Source: Bacteroidota bacterium (GTDB lineage: Bacteria; Bacteroidota; Bacteroidia; Flavobacteriales; Schleiferiaceae). From it: a stretch of DNA of 5,537 bases. The DNA lies in NCBI GenBank assembly GCA_003023665.1, contig PXYR01000112.1, positions 1 through 5,537 of the forward strand. Direction: 5' to 3'. Each line of letters opens with the position of its first letter. Position 1 is the stretch's first letter. The notes under the pieces were generated by a model. That model worked only from the letters and a program-made list of their open reading frames with translations, searched no databases and had not been told where the DNA came from. Below, one piece after another: positions 1 to 5,057 of the stretch. The translations under genes and the position numbers were made by a program.

Positions 1-39
1 ACTAACGAAGAGAACAAGCACAATTTGATTTGATGTCGC

Positions 40-47
40 TAATTTTG
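40..47 (+). promoter_or_regulatory. Putative Bacteroidota -7 promoter element upstream of the MarC-family gene
   Basis: The octamer TAATTTTG matches the Bacteroidota housekeeping -7 consensus TAnnTTTG at every fixed base. No TTG lies at the usual spacing of about 19 nt upstream (TTTG at 24-27 and 29-32 is too close), so the -33 half is poor. If the element is centred at -7, transcription would start near base 51. That is 4 nt before the ATG at 55 and 13 nt before the in-frame ATG at 64, which bears on the choice of start codon. The assignment is from sequence match and position only. Confidence 0.5.
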
Positions 48-54
48 CCAAAAA

Positions 55-645
55 ATGGCCGTCATGGGATTTAATTATAATGATGCCCTTAGTGCATTCT
101 TGATTTTATTCGCTGTTATTGATATTCCCGGAAGCATTCCCATTATAGTGGGACTTCGCAAAAAGGTCGGACATGTACAAAGCGAAAAAGCAACAGCAGT
201 TGCAGGAGTAATTATGATTGTTTTCCTATTTCTAGGCGAGAGCATTCTCAATCTATTAGGGGTGGATGTTCAAAGTTTTGCAATCGCAGGGAGCTTTATT
301 ATCTTTTTTTTAGCCTTAGAAATGATACTTGGAATAACACTTTATAAAGAAGAGAGCCCAAGCACAGCGTCAATTGTACCCATAGCATTTCCACTAATTG
401 CTGGGGCAGGAACCATGACTTCACTCGTCTCTCTACAGGCAGAATTTGCCATGATAAACATCATCATTGCAATCGTGCTTAATATGATTGTGGTGTATGC
501 CGTATTAAAAAATACCGAGAGACTTGAACGTATATTGGGACCAGGCGGATTAAGTGTGCTACGCAAAGTTTTCGGTATTATCTTGCTCGCGATTGCGGTA
601 AAGTTATTTTTCACCAACCTCATCCCACTTTTACAACAGGTTTAA
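55..645 (+). CDS. MarC family (UPF0056) integral membrane protein
   Basis: This is a 196-residue, very hydrophobic protein with about six predicted membrane helices (roughly residues 8-32, 43-66, 72-95, 106-128, 131-150 and 168-190), the usual size and topology of the MarC family. Family-like stretches are AVIDIPGSIPII near the N-terminus, the gly/ala-rich helix pairing FAIAGSFIIFFLALEMILG, and PIAFPLIAGAGTM at 109-121, where the family carries a conserved proline-glycine motif. Its place would be the inner membrane. The molecular function is unknown: the name comes from the E. coli mar locus, but a role of MarC in antibiotic resistance was not upheld, and transport is only a guess. An in-frame stop at 40-42 limits the start to ATG 55 or ATG 64. 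ATG 55 has the A-rich upstream stretch usual in the phylum, while ATG 64 would give a more usual leader and an N-terminus like that of relatives. The glycyl-tRNA synthetase gene follows after 12 nt, so the two are probably cotranscribed. Confidence 0.93.
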   Translation: MAVMGFNYNDALSAFLILFAVIDIPGSIPIIVGLRKKVGHVQSEKATAVAGVIMIVFLFLGESILNLLGVDVQSFAIAGSFIIFFLALEMILGITLYKEESPSTASIVPIAFPLIAGAGTMTSLVSLQAEFAMINIIIAIVLNMIVVYAVLKNTERLERILGPGGLSVLRKVFGIILLAIAVKLFFTNLIPLLQQV

Positions 646-657
646 GAATATAAAAGA

Positions 658-2196
658 ATGGCCGAAGATTTATTCAAAAACGTTATTTCCCATGCCAAAG
701 AATATGGGTTTATTTTTCAAAGTAGCGAAATCTATGACGGCTTAAGTGCCGTATATGACTACGGTCAAAACGGAGCTTTGCTTAAAAATAATATCAAAGC
801 TTATTGGTGGGGCGCTATGGTCCAAATGCACGAAAATATTGTAGGAATTGATTCTGCCATATTTATGCATCCAACCACCTGGAAAGCATCAGGTCATGTA
901 GATGCTTTTAATGACCCGCTAATTGACAATAAAGACAGCAAAAAACGCTATCGGGCCGACGTCTTGATTGAAGATCACGTGGAGAAAATCCGCCTAAAGA
1001 TTGAAAAAGAAGTCAAAAAAGCCGCGAAGCGCTTTGGTGAAAGTTTTGATAGAGATCAATTTTTAGCCACCAATGGCCGTGTGTTAGGCTATCAAGAAAA
1101 AATAAAAGCCATCATGGACCGCTTTGTGGAAGCCATGAATGCGGAAAATTTAGCAGATGTCAAACAGCTCATTGAAGACGAAGAAATCAAATGTCCAGTG
1201 AGCGGCTCCATGAATTGGACGGATGTTCGTCAATTCAATTTAATGTTTGGAACTCAGATGGGTTCGGTAGCTGAAGGAGCCTCAACCCTTTACCTGAGAC
1301 CAGAAACTGCGCAAGGCATCTTTTTGAATTACCTCAACGTTCAGAAAACCGGACGCATGAAGGTGCCCTTTGGTATTGCACAAATGGGAAAAGCGTTTCG
1401 AAATGAAATTGTAGCAAGGCAATTTATATTCAGGATGCGTGAATTTGAACAAATGGAAATGCAATTCTTTGTTCGTCCCGGCACAGAAATGGAGTGGTAT
1501 GAGAAGTGGAAAGAAAAAAGACTCGCTTGGCACAAAAGCCTTGGGTTTGACGAAAGTAATTACAGATTCCACGATCATGAAAAATTAGCGCATTACGCAA
1601 ATGCTGCTGCAGATATAGAATTCAATTTCCCCTTTGGCTTTAAAGAACTAGAAGGCATTCACTCTAGAACTGATTTTGATTTGAAGCAGCACGAGGAATT
1701 TAGCGGGAAGAAATTACAATATTTTGACCCCGAGCTCGGTGAGAATTATGTTCCCTACGTGGTGGAAACCTCTATTGGGCTAGATCGCATGTTCCTTGCT
1801 ATACTTTCCAAGAGCCTTGTCAATGAAACTCTTGAAGACGGAAGTCAGCGCACAGTATTGAAACTCCCCGCTTTCTTAGCTCCTAATAAAGTTGCCATAT
1901 TACCGCTTCTAAAGAAGGATGGGCTACCAGAAAAAGCGCGTGAGGTAATGGACTTACTCAAATTTGACCATATGGTACTATACGACGAGAAGGATGCTAT
2001 TGGTAAACGCTACCGACGACAGGATGCAGCAGGAACTCCATTATGTGTTACCGTAGATCATAAAAGCCTTGAAGACAATAGTGTAACGGTGAGATTGCGT
2101 GACACCATGGAACAGATTCGCATCCCCATAAGCGAATTGAAAGCATTAACCAATGAAAAGGTTTCCATAAATGCACAGTTTGAAAAACTTTCATAG
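658..2196 (+). CDS. glyQS: Glycine--tRNA ligase, single-chain (class II, GlyQS type)
   Basis: This enzyme charges tRNA-Gly with glycine, using ATP, in the cytoplasm. At 512 residues it is a full-length homodimeric (alpha2) GlyRS of the kind found in Bacteroidota, archaea and eukaryotes, not the split GlyQ/GlyS tetramer. Visible landmarks in order are motif 1 around residues 22-51 (SSEIYDGLSAVYDYGQNG onward), GHVDAFNDP at 79-87, the glycine/ATP pocket segment LRPETAQGIF at 213-222, motif 2 with AFRNEI at 246-251 and the REFEQMEMQFF strand to 271, motif 3 GLDRMFLAIL at 374-383, and the C-terminal anticodon-binding domain from about 408 to 510 (KVAILPLL, then GTPLCVTVD). No key motif is missing. 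The ATG is preceded by A-rich GAATATAAAAGA and no Shine-Dalgarno site, normal for the phylum. It lies 12 nt downstream of the MarC-family gene and seems to depend on that gene's promoter. No terminator is seen straight after it. Confidence 0.98.
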   Translation: MAEDLFKNVISHAKEYGFIFQSSEIYDGLSAVYDYGQNGALLKNNIKAYWWGAMVQMHENIVGIDSAIFMHPTTWKASGHVDAFNDPLIDNKDSKKRYRADVLIEDHVEKIRLKIEKEVKKAAKRFGESFDRDQFLATNGRVLGYQEKIKAIMDRFVEAMNAENLADVKQLIEDEEIKCPVSGSMNWTDVRQFNLMFGTQMGSVAEGASTLYLRPETAQGIFLNYLNVQKTGRMKVPFGIAQMGKAFRNEIVARQFIFRMREFEQMEMQFFVRPGTEMEWYEKWKEKRLAWHKSLGFDESNYRFHDHEKLAHYANAAADIEFNFPFGFKELEGIHSRTDFDLKQHEEFSGKKLQYFDPELGENYVPYVVETSIGLDRMFLAILSKSLVNETLEDGSQRTVLKLPAFLAPNKVAILPLLKKDGLPEKAREVMDLLKFDHMVLYDEKDAIGKRYRRQDAAGTPLCVTVDHKSLEDNSVTVRLRDTMEQIRIPISELKALTNEKVSINAQFEKLS

Positions 2197-2246
2197 TTAA
2201 TTAATATTAAGGGACTTGATATTGATTATCTTGCCCTTGAATCAAT
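2197..2246 (+). other. Intergenic leader with overlapping AT palindromes and two crossing inverted repeats
   Basis: The 68-nt gap between glyQS and the small lipoprotein opens with two overlapping perfect palindromes, TTAATTAA (2197-2204) and TTAATATTAA (2201-2210). Two inverted repeats follow: AAGGG (2209-2213) with CCCTT (2234-2238), and ATTGATT (2221-2227) with AATCAAT (2240-2246). They interleave, so they can form only as alternatives or as a strained pseudoknot-like fold with a 1-nt connecting loop. The second stem is followed by an A-run, not a T-run, so it is not a plus-strand terminator. TAATATTA (2202-2209) with TTG at 2180-2182 and a 19-nt spacer is a weak promoter candidate. Function is unknown and chance is possible in AT-rich sequence. 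Confidence 0.25.
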
Positions 2247-2264
2247 CAAAAAATCATTCGCGAG

Positions 2265-2495
2265 ATGAAAAAGTTTAACATTTTTGCTTCAGCAGTAGTG
2301 GCATTAGCAATGGTAGCTTGTGCAGCTCCAGCTGAAGAAGCTCCGGCTGAAGAGCCAATGGTGGAAACACCAGCTGAAGAGCCAATGGAAGAAGCAGCAG
2401 ACACTTCTGCTGCAGCAGCAGATTCTACAATGGAGGAAGCTCCAATGGAAGAAGAAATGCATGAGGATCATGACCACGATGGTCACGACCACTAG
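2265..2495 (+). CDS. Small acidic lipoprotein with His/Asp-rich C-terminal tail, function unknown
   Basis: This 76-residue protein has a lipoprotein signal peptide: basic MKK, a hydrophobic stretch FNIFASAVVALAMVA, and a lipobox-like MVAC with the acceptor cysteine at residue 19. Methionine at -3 is less usual than leucine. The mature part is only 58 residues and almost entirely low complexity: Ala, Pro, Met, 15 Glu and 6 Asp, with PAEE at 22-25, 27-30 and 36-39, then EEAPMEEE at 57-63. The tail from residue 66 (HEDHDHDGHDH) has five histidines alternating with acidic residues and could bind divalent metals. It should be a disordered, strongly negative peptide tethered to the outer membrane, periplasmic or surface-facing. 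I recognise no family and assign no function. It could be cotranscribed with glyQS, 68 nt upstream, or have its own weak promoter, and it ends at a strong terminator. Signal peptide plus sensible composition make it a real gene; the antisense and +1 frames over it are composition artefacts. Confidence 0.85.
   Translation: MKKFNIFASAVVALAMVACAAPAEEAPAEEPMVETPAEEPMEEAADTSAAAADSTMEEAPMEEEMHEDHDHDGHDH
2331..2388 (+). repeat. In-frame direct repeats encoding PAEE(P/A) units of the acidic lipoprotein
   Basis: The 16-mer GCTGAAGAGCCAATGG occurs perfectly at 2346-2361 and again at 2373-2388, a 27-nt period (nine codons). A shorter related copy, GCTGAAGAAGC, begins at 2331, 15 nt before the first long copy. 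All spacings are multiples of three, so the reading frame is kept and the repeats encode AEE(A/P) units. This suggests growth of the coding region by slippage or unequal recombination, and the region may vary in length between strains. Confidence 0.75.
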
Positions 2496-2515
2496 AATCT
2501 TCTATTTCTAGCACT

Positions 2516-2549
2516 AAAAACCCTGAGCGCACGGCGTTTGGGGTTTTTT
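2516..2549 (+). terminator. Strong rho-independent terminator of the lipoprotein gene, shared with the convergent protease gene
   Basis: The arm 2516-2530 (AAAAACCCTGAGCGC) pairs with 2534-2548 (GCGTTTGGGGTTTTT) around the loop ACG, followed by one further T. On the plus-strand RNA this gives 15 continuous pairs, three of them G-U (2524/2540, 2525/2539, 2527/2537). On the minus strand those three become A-C or C-A mismatches, so the hairpin is better for plus-strand transcripts. The outer eight pairs and the A5/T5 flanks still allow it to act on the minus strand, whose protease stop codon (2552-2554) lies only 3 nt from the T-run. Confidence 0.9.
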
Positions 2550-2551
2550 AT

Positions 2552-4021
2552 TTAATTCGCACTGTGAATCTGGTCCTTGACCTGGCCTATAATAGGATCT
2601 CCTAGAAGGATTACTTTTCTATACGCATCAAAACCCCATAAATTTTTTGCTATTCCTGCCTTCAACAACAGTTCTAATTCCTTTCTGTCCGATACACCTA
2701 AATCTTCTAAAGACAATCCATAACCCCCAAATTCAAGAAAGGATGACAAGATTGTATCCGAAACCTTAAAAGTTGAAAGGAAGTTAGAAATACTAAAGTG
2801 CTGATAAGACTCTCTTGTGGAGTCCACAAATTCAAATCCAAACGCGTCAATAGTTCCAAAAGAAAACGACCAGAAATAGGAGGCACTATCGTTTTGCAAT
2901 TCCACATCTGGCTCTATGCCTCCTTGAGAATACAAAATTCGTCCCGTATCACTTAAAAACACCCCTTCGTTAAAAACTTGATCTTCTTTATAAGGCTTTT
3001 GAATGGATCTGCCACTTGGTGTATAATAGTAAGCTACGGTTAATCGGACCTTGGAACCGTCCTCAAGCAATTTATCCTCCTGAACCAATCCTTTACCAAA
3101 GGATGTTTTGCCGTAAACTGTTGCACGGTCATGATCTTGAAGGGCACCTGTGAATACTTCCGAGGCACTTGCAGAATTTTCATCTATGATAATGTGAACG
3201 GGCATGGACTCAAAACGGTTACCCGATTTTGCTTCTGCATTCTTAACTGAACCGTTTCTGTAGCGCGTGGTCACGATCAATTTACCCTCTCCTAGGAATT
3301 CGTCTGCCATTGCCACTGCCTCGTGGAGGTATCCACCAGGATTATCCCTTAAGTCCACAATGAGTTGATTCATTCCTTCTGCCGACAGCTGTTCTAGATG
3401 ACCAAGAAATTCATCATGGGTAGTCTCTGAAAACCGATCTACTTTTAAATAACCAATACCATTTTCTGTGTCTAAATGAATAACACTTTCTATTGGCACA
3501 AGACCACGGGTTACCTCAATAGTCTGTAGCTCTCCTTTTCTTTTGAGACCTAATTGAACCTTTGTACCCCTCTTGCCTTTAATTTTTGAAGTGACTACCT
3601 CATTATTCAATCCATTACCTACAATAGTGTCCCCGTCAATGGTAAAAACACGGTCACCAGATTGAACCCCTGCTTTAGACGCAGGCCCTGACTGCATGAC
3701 ATTTATAAAAACCAAGGTGTCCTTCTTTATAGCAAACTCCACACCTATTCCAGAAAAACCGCCTTCCATTCGCTCTGTCATGGCAGCTCCTTGTTGAGCT
3801 GGAATATATACACTGTGCGGATCCAAAGAAGAAAGGATGTAGTCCATAGCCTGGTTTTGCAACGAGTCTAAGTCTAGGTCTTCTACATATTCATTTTGGA
3901 GATAATTGAAGAATTGACCCATCTTGTCTCTATTAGGACTTGTTTGCCCAAACTTGCTGCCTATCCAAACTCCAATGAGCAGAAAAACTCCTACCCAAAT
4001 AATGATGTTTTCTCTTTTCAA
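2552..4021 (-). CDS. S41 family carboxy-terminal processing peptidase with PDZ domain (CtpA/Prc type)
   Basis: This is a 489-residue periplasmic serine protease anchored by an N-terminal membrane helix (residues 5-22). After a helical segment with LDPHSVYIP (66-74), the PDZ domain runs from about 86 to 165, with GFSGIGVEF at 88-96 as the C-terminus-binding loop and GPASKAGVQSGDRVFTIDG at 112-130. The S41 core has DLRDNPGG at 223-230, then the Ser-Lys catalytic site: Ser285 in NSASASE and Lys310 in GKTSFGKG, 25 residues apart as in Prc and CtpB, with Gln314 in GLVQ four further on. YYTPSGRSIQKPY (332-344) is typical, and the C-terminal 110 residues are family-specific and variable. Such proteases recognise and cleave proteins from exposed C-termini; the substrate here is unknown. 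The start codon is TTG, overlapping the deaminase stop in TTGA. No ATG lies upstream in frame, and the next Met, residue 34, would remove the anchor, so TTG is the best start and translation is probably coupled. Confidence 0.94.
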   Translation of the reverse strand: MKRENIIIWVGVFLLIGVWIGSKFGQTSPNRDKMGQFFNYLQNEYVEDLDLDSLQNQAMDYILSSLDPHSVYIPAQQGAAMTERMEGGFSGIGVEFAIKKDTLVFINVMQSGPASKAGVQSGDRVFTIDGDTIVGNGLNNEVVTSKIKGKRGTKVQLGLKRKGELQTIEVTRGLVPIESVIHLDTENGIGYLKVDRFSETTHDEFLGHLEQLSAEGMNQLIVDLRDNPGGYLHEAVAMADEFLGEGKLIVTTRYRNGSVKNAEAKSGNRFESMPVHIIIDENSASASEVFTGALQDHDRATVYGKTSFGKGLVQEDKLLEDGSKVRLTVAYYYTPSGRSIQKPYKEDQVFNEGVFLSDTGRILYSQGGIEPDVELQNDSASYFWSFSFGTIDAFGFEFVDSTRESYQHFSISNFLSTFKVSDTILSSFLEFGGYGLSLEDLGVSDRKELELLLKAGIAKNLWGFDAYRKVILLGDPIIGQVKDQIHSAN

Positions 4022-4437
4022 TCGATATCCATTTGTACTACCTCAACACCCGCTTTAATCAAAAAGTCTAAACCGCTTCGGTCTTTATATTCATTGATGT
4101 AAATGAGCTTCTCAATACCTACTTGGTGAATGAGCTTACTACACTCTTTACAGGGGCTCATTGTGATGTAAAGTGTTGCTCCTTTGGCACTAGCTGTGCT
4201 GCTTGCCACCTTTGTAATCGCGTTCGCCTCTGCATGCAACACGTACCACTTGGTATAGTTCTCATCATCTTCACATGGATTTTCAAAACCTGTAGGTGTA
4301 CCGTTGAAACCGTCGGAAATAATCATTCGATCTTTCACGATTAGAGCGCCTACCTTTTTTCTTTCGCAATGACTGAGTTGCGCCCATTCTAGTGCCATCT
4401 TTAGATACGCTTTGTCGTATTTCCTTTGTTTATTCAT
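4018..4437 (-). CDS. Deoxycytidylate (dCMP) deaminase family protein
   Basis: This 139-residue zinc-dependent deaminase most likely converts dCMP to dUMP, the precursor for thymidylate synthesis, in the cytoplasm. The zinc and catalytic signature is complete: His68 and Glu70 in LHAEANAI (Glu70 the proton shuttle) and Cys96 and Cys99 in SPCKEC. Upstream, VGALIVKDRMIISDGFNGTP (29-48) is the segment that marks dCMP deaminases and binds substrate phosphate and sugar, setting it apart from free cytidine deaminases and tRNA adenosine deaminases. The further cysteines Cys24 and Cys55 may correspond to the second, structural zinc site of phage-type dCMP deaminases; that is inference. Length is normal. 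A ComEB-type annotation would describe the same fold. Its ATG lies only 7 nt downstream of a perfect -7 element. It is the first gene of a two-gene unit with the S41 protease; the pairing recurs in Bacteroidota as far as I recall, but no functional link is evident. Confidence 0.93.
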   Translation of the reverse strand: MNKQRKYDKAYLKMALEWAQLSHCERKKVGALIVKDRMIISDGFNGTPTGFENPCEDDENYTKWYVLHAEANAITKVASSTASAKGATLYITMSPCKECSKLIHQVGIEKLIYINEYKDRSGLDFLIKAGVEVVQMDID

Positions 4438-4444
4438 AGCTAAA

Positions 4445-4452
4445 CAAATATA
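4445..4452 (-). promoter_or_regulatory. Putative -7 promoter element for the deaminase-protease operon
   Basis: Read on the minus strand this is TATATTTG, a perfect TAnnTTTG. About 19 nt upstream there is only GTTC in place of TTG, so the -33 half is weak. With the element centred at -7, transcription would begin near 4441, about 4 nt before the deaminase ATG at 4437, giving an essentially leaderless mRNA. An alternative further upstream on the same strand, TTTTG with a 16-nt spacer and TAGTTTCA, would give a longer leader but fits the consensus less well. Confidence 0.55.
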
Positions 4453-4545
4453 GATTTCTATTTCACATGAACTATGAAACTAGCTGCATCTTATATGTCA
4501 AAATCTTCAAAATGAAACAATGACTACAATTGTGTTTCTTACCTT

Positions 4546-4553
4546 TAAATTTG
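4546..4553 (+). promoter_or_regulatory. Putative -7 promoter element for the small secreted repeat protein
   Basis: TAAATTTG matches TAnnTTTG perfectly and lies 13 nt before the ATG at 4567. The expected start of transcription is near 4557, a leader of about 10 nt. A TTG at 4530-4532 is only 13 nt upstream, shorter than the usual spacer, so the -33 part is uncertain. Together with the minus-strand element at 4445-4452 it makes the 129-nt region 4438-4566 a divergent promoter region; the two -7 elements are about 94 nt apart. Confidence 0.5.
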
Positions 4554-4566
4554 ATAGATATACCAA

Positions 4567-4926
4567 ATGAAATTCGCTTCTCTACTCACCTTCATCTTGT
4601 TGTCAAGCTTTACACAAGCACAAATAATCAACGTAGTAGAAAATAAATCAGATGCAGATGTGATTATCTTCTTTACTTCATTTGAATGGAATGCAGATGC
4701 TGTAGTGTATCATACCAGATCCATTCATCATGCGAGAAACATGCCAGGTCACTGGTATTTTATTTCAGGTCTGAGAAGAAGACCTGATTGCATCAATATC
4801 TTCGTTGTTGATAACGCTGGAGAGGCAAATCTCAACATCTTTCTCTCTGATGACGAGCGAAAAGTCAAATTAAACCAACGGTATAAAAACGGTGCTTGGA
4901 AGGGTAAAAAATTTAGTCCTTCATAG
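4567..4926 (+). CDS. Small secreted repeat protein resembling DUF6150 (7_1 septoil-knot family)
   Basis: This 119-residue protein has a Sec signal peptide (MKF, hydrophobic core to residue 15, cleavage after TQA, residue 18). The mature part consists of degenerate units of about 12-13 residues, each a beta-strand-like hydrophobic stretch ending in Ala-Asp or similar: INVVENKSDAD (21-31), IIFFTSFEWNAD (33-44), VVYHTRSIHHAR (46-57), then GHWYF (61-65) opening a fourth unit, INIFVVDNAGEAN (76-88) and NIFLSDDERKVK (90-101), with a basic tail. From memory, Bacteroidota DUF6150 proteins show the same layout: repeats like IYFVDYESQAD, a central G-x-WYF, and a basic end. That family has been associated with a predicted 7_1 knot. 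This copy is strongly diverged, having lost most Tyr and Gln of the repeats. Its biochemical role is unknown. It is transcribed away from the deaminase operon; the next gene starts 131 nt downstream. Confidence 0.72.
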   Translation: MKFASLLTFILLSSFTQAQIINVVENKSDADVIIFFTSFEWNADAVVYHTRSIHHARNMPGHWYFISGLRRRPDCINIFVVDNAGEANLNIFLSDDERKVKLNQRYKNGAWKGKKFSPS

Positions 4927-4989
4927 AATTTACTTACGATCAAGTATAACTGATTCTGCAATAGTTTAGTAGGCACCACAAATTGTTAG

Positions 4990-5028
4990 ACGGGTTAAAA
5001 TGAAACAGCAACAAAGAGTTTGAACCGT
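4990..5028 (+). repeat. Imperfect inverted repeat upstream of the lipocalin-like lipoprotein gene
   Basis: ACGGGTTAAA (4990-4999) and TTTGAACCGT (5019-5028) form an inverted repeat with nine of ten positions paired (one T-G) and one G-A mismatch, around an 18-nt loop. It lies in the 131-nt gap between the two small envelope-protein genes and directly abuts the candidate -7 element at 5029. There is no T-run after it, so it is a poor terminator; an operator or mRNA hairpin is possible. The rest of the gap shows nothing recognisable. Confidence 0.3.
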
Positions 5029-5036
5029 TACATTTA
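5029..5036 (+). promoter_or_regulatory. Candidate -7 element for the lipocalin-like lipoprotein
   Basis: TACATTTA matches five of the six fixed bases of TAnnTTTG (final G is A). The implied start near 5040 would leave a leader of about 17 nt before the ATG at 5058. TTTG at 5019-5022 is too close to serve as the -33 element. A second near-match, TAGTTTAG at 4962-4969, would give a leader of about 85 nt that includes the inverted repeat. Confidence 0.3.
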
Positions 5037-5057
5037 GTTGAAATTAAACTGATTCAA

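Noticed and set aside
342..623. Open frame on the minus strand across the MarC-family gene (93 codons)
   Set aside because: It is antisense to a clear membrane protein gene, has no family resemblance, no promoter-like element and no sensible domain. It is a shadow frame.
1282..1578. Two overlapping minus-strand open frames inside glyQS
   Set aside because: Both lie wholly antisense to conserved catalytic motif 2 of glycyl-tRNA synthetase and show only low-complexity Phe/Cys/Ser-rich translations.
2221..2246. Hairpin ATTGATT/AATCAAT as a terminator after glyQS
   Set aside because: The stem is AT-only apart from one G-C pair and is followed by CAAAAAATC on the plus strand, so the required T-run is missing.
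2331..2388. Direct repeats as a CRISPR or mobile-element end
   Set aside because: The repeats are short, unequally spaced, in frame and inside a coding region; they encode the acidic units of the lipoprotein.
2304..2511. A Gln/Lys/Leu-rich frame (+) and a Phe/His/Cys-rich frame (-) over the acidic lipoprotein
   Set aside because: Their odd composition follows from the GAA/GCA repeat codons read in other frames. The frame with the signal peptide and lipobox explains the region.
3896..4102. Plus-strand open frame spanning the deaminase-protease junction
   Set aside because: It covers two well supported minus-strand genes and has no recognisable features.
4123..4344. Cys-rich plus-strand open frame across the deaminase gene
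   Set aside because: It is antisense to the deaminase zinc-motif region. The cysteines are a by-product of the complementary strand, and there is no start context or homologue.
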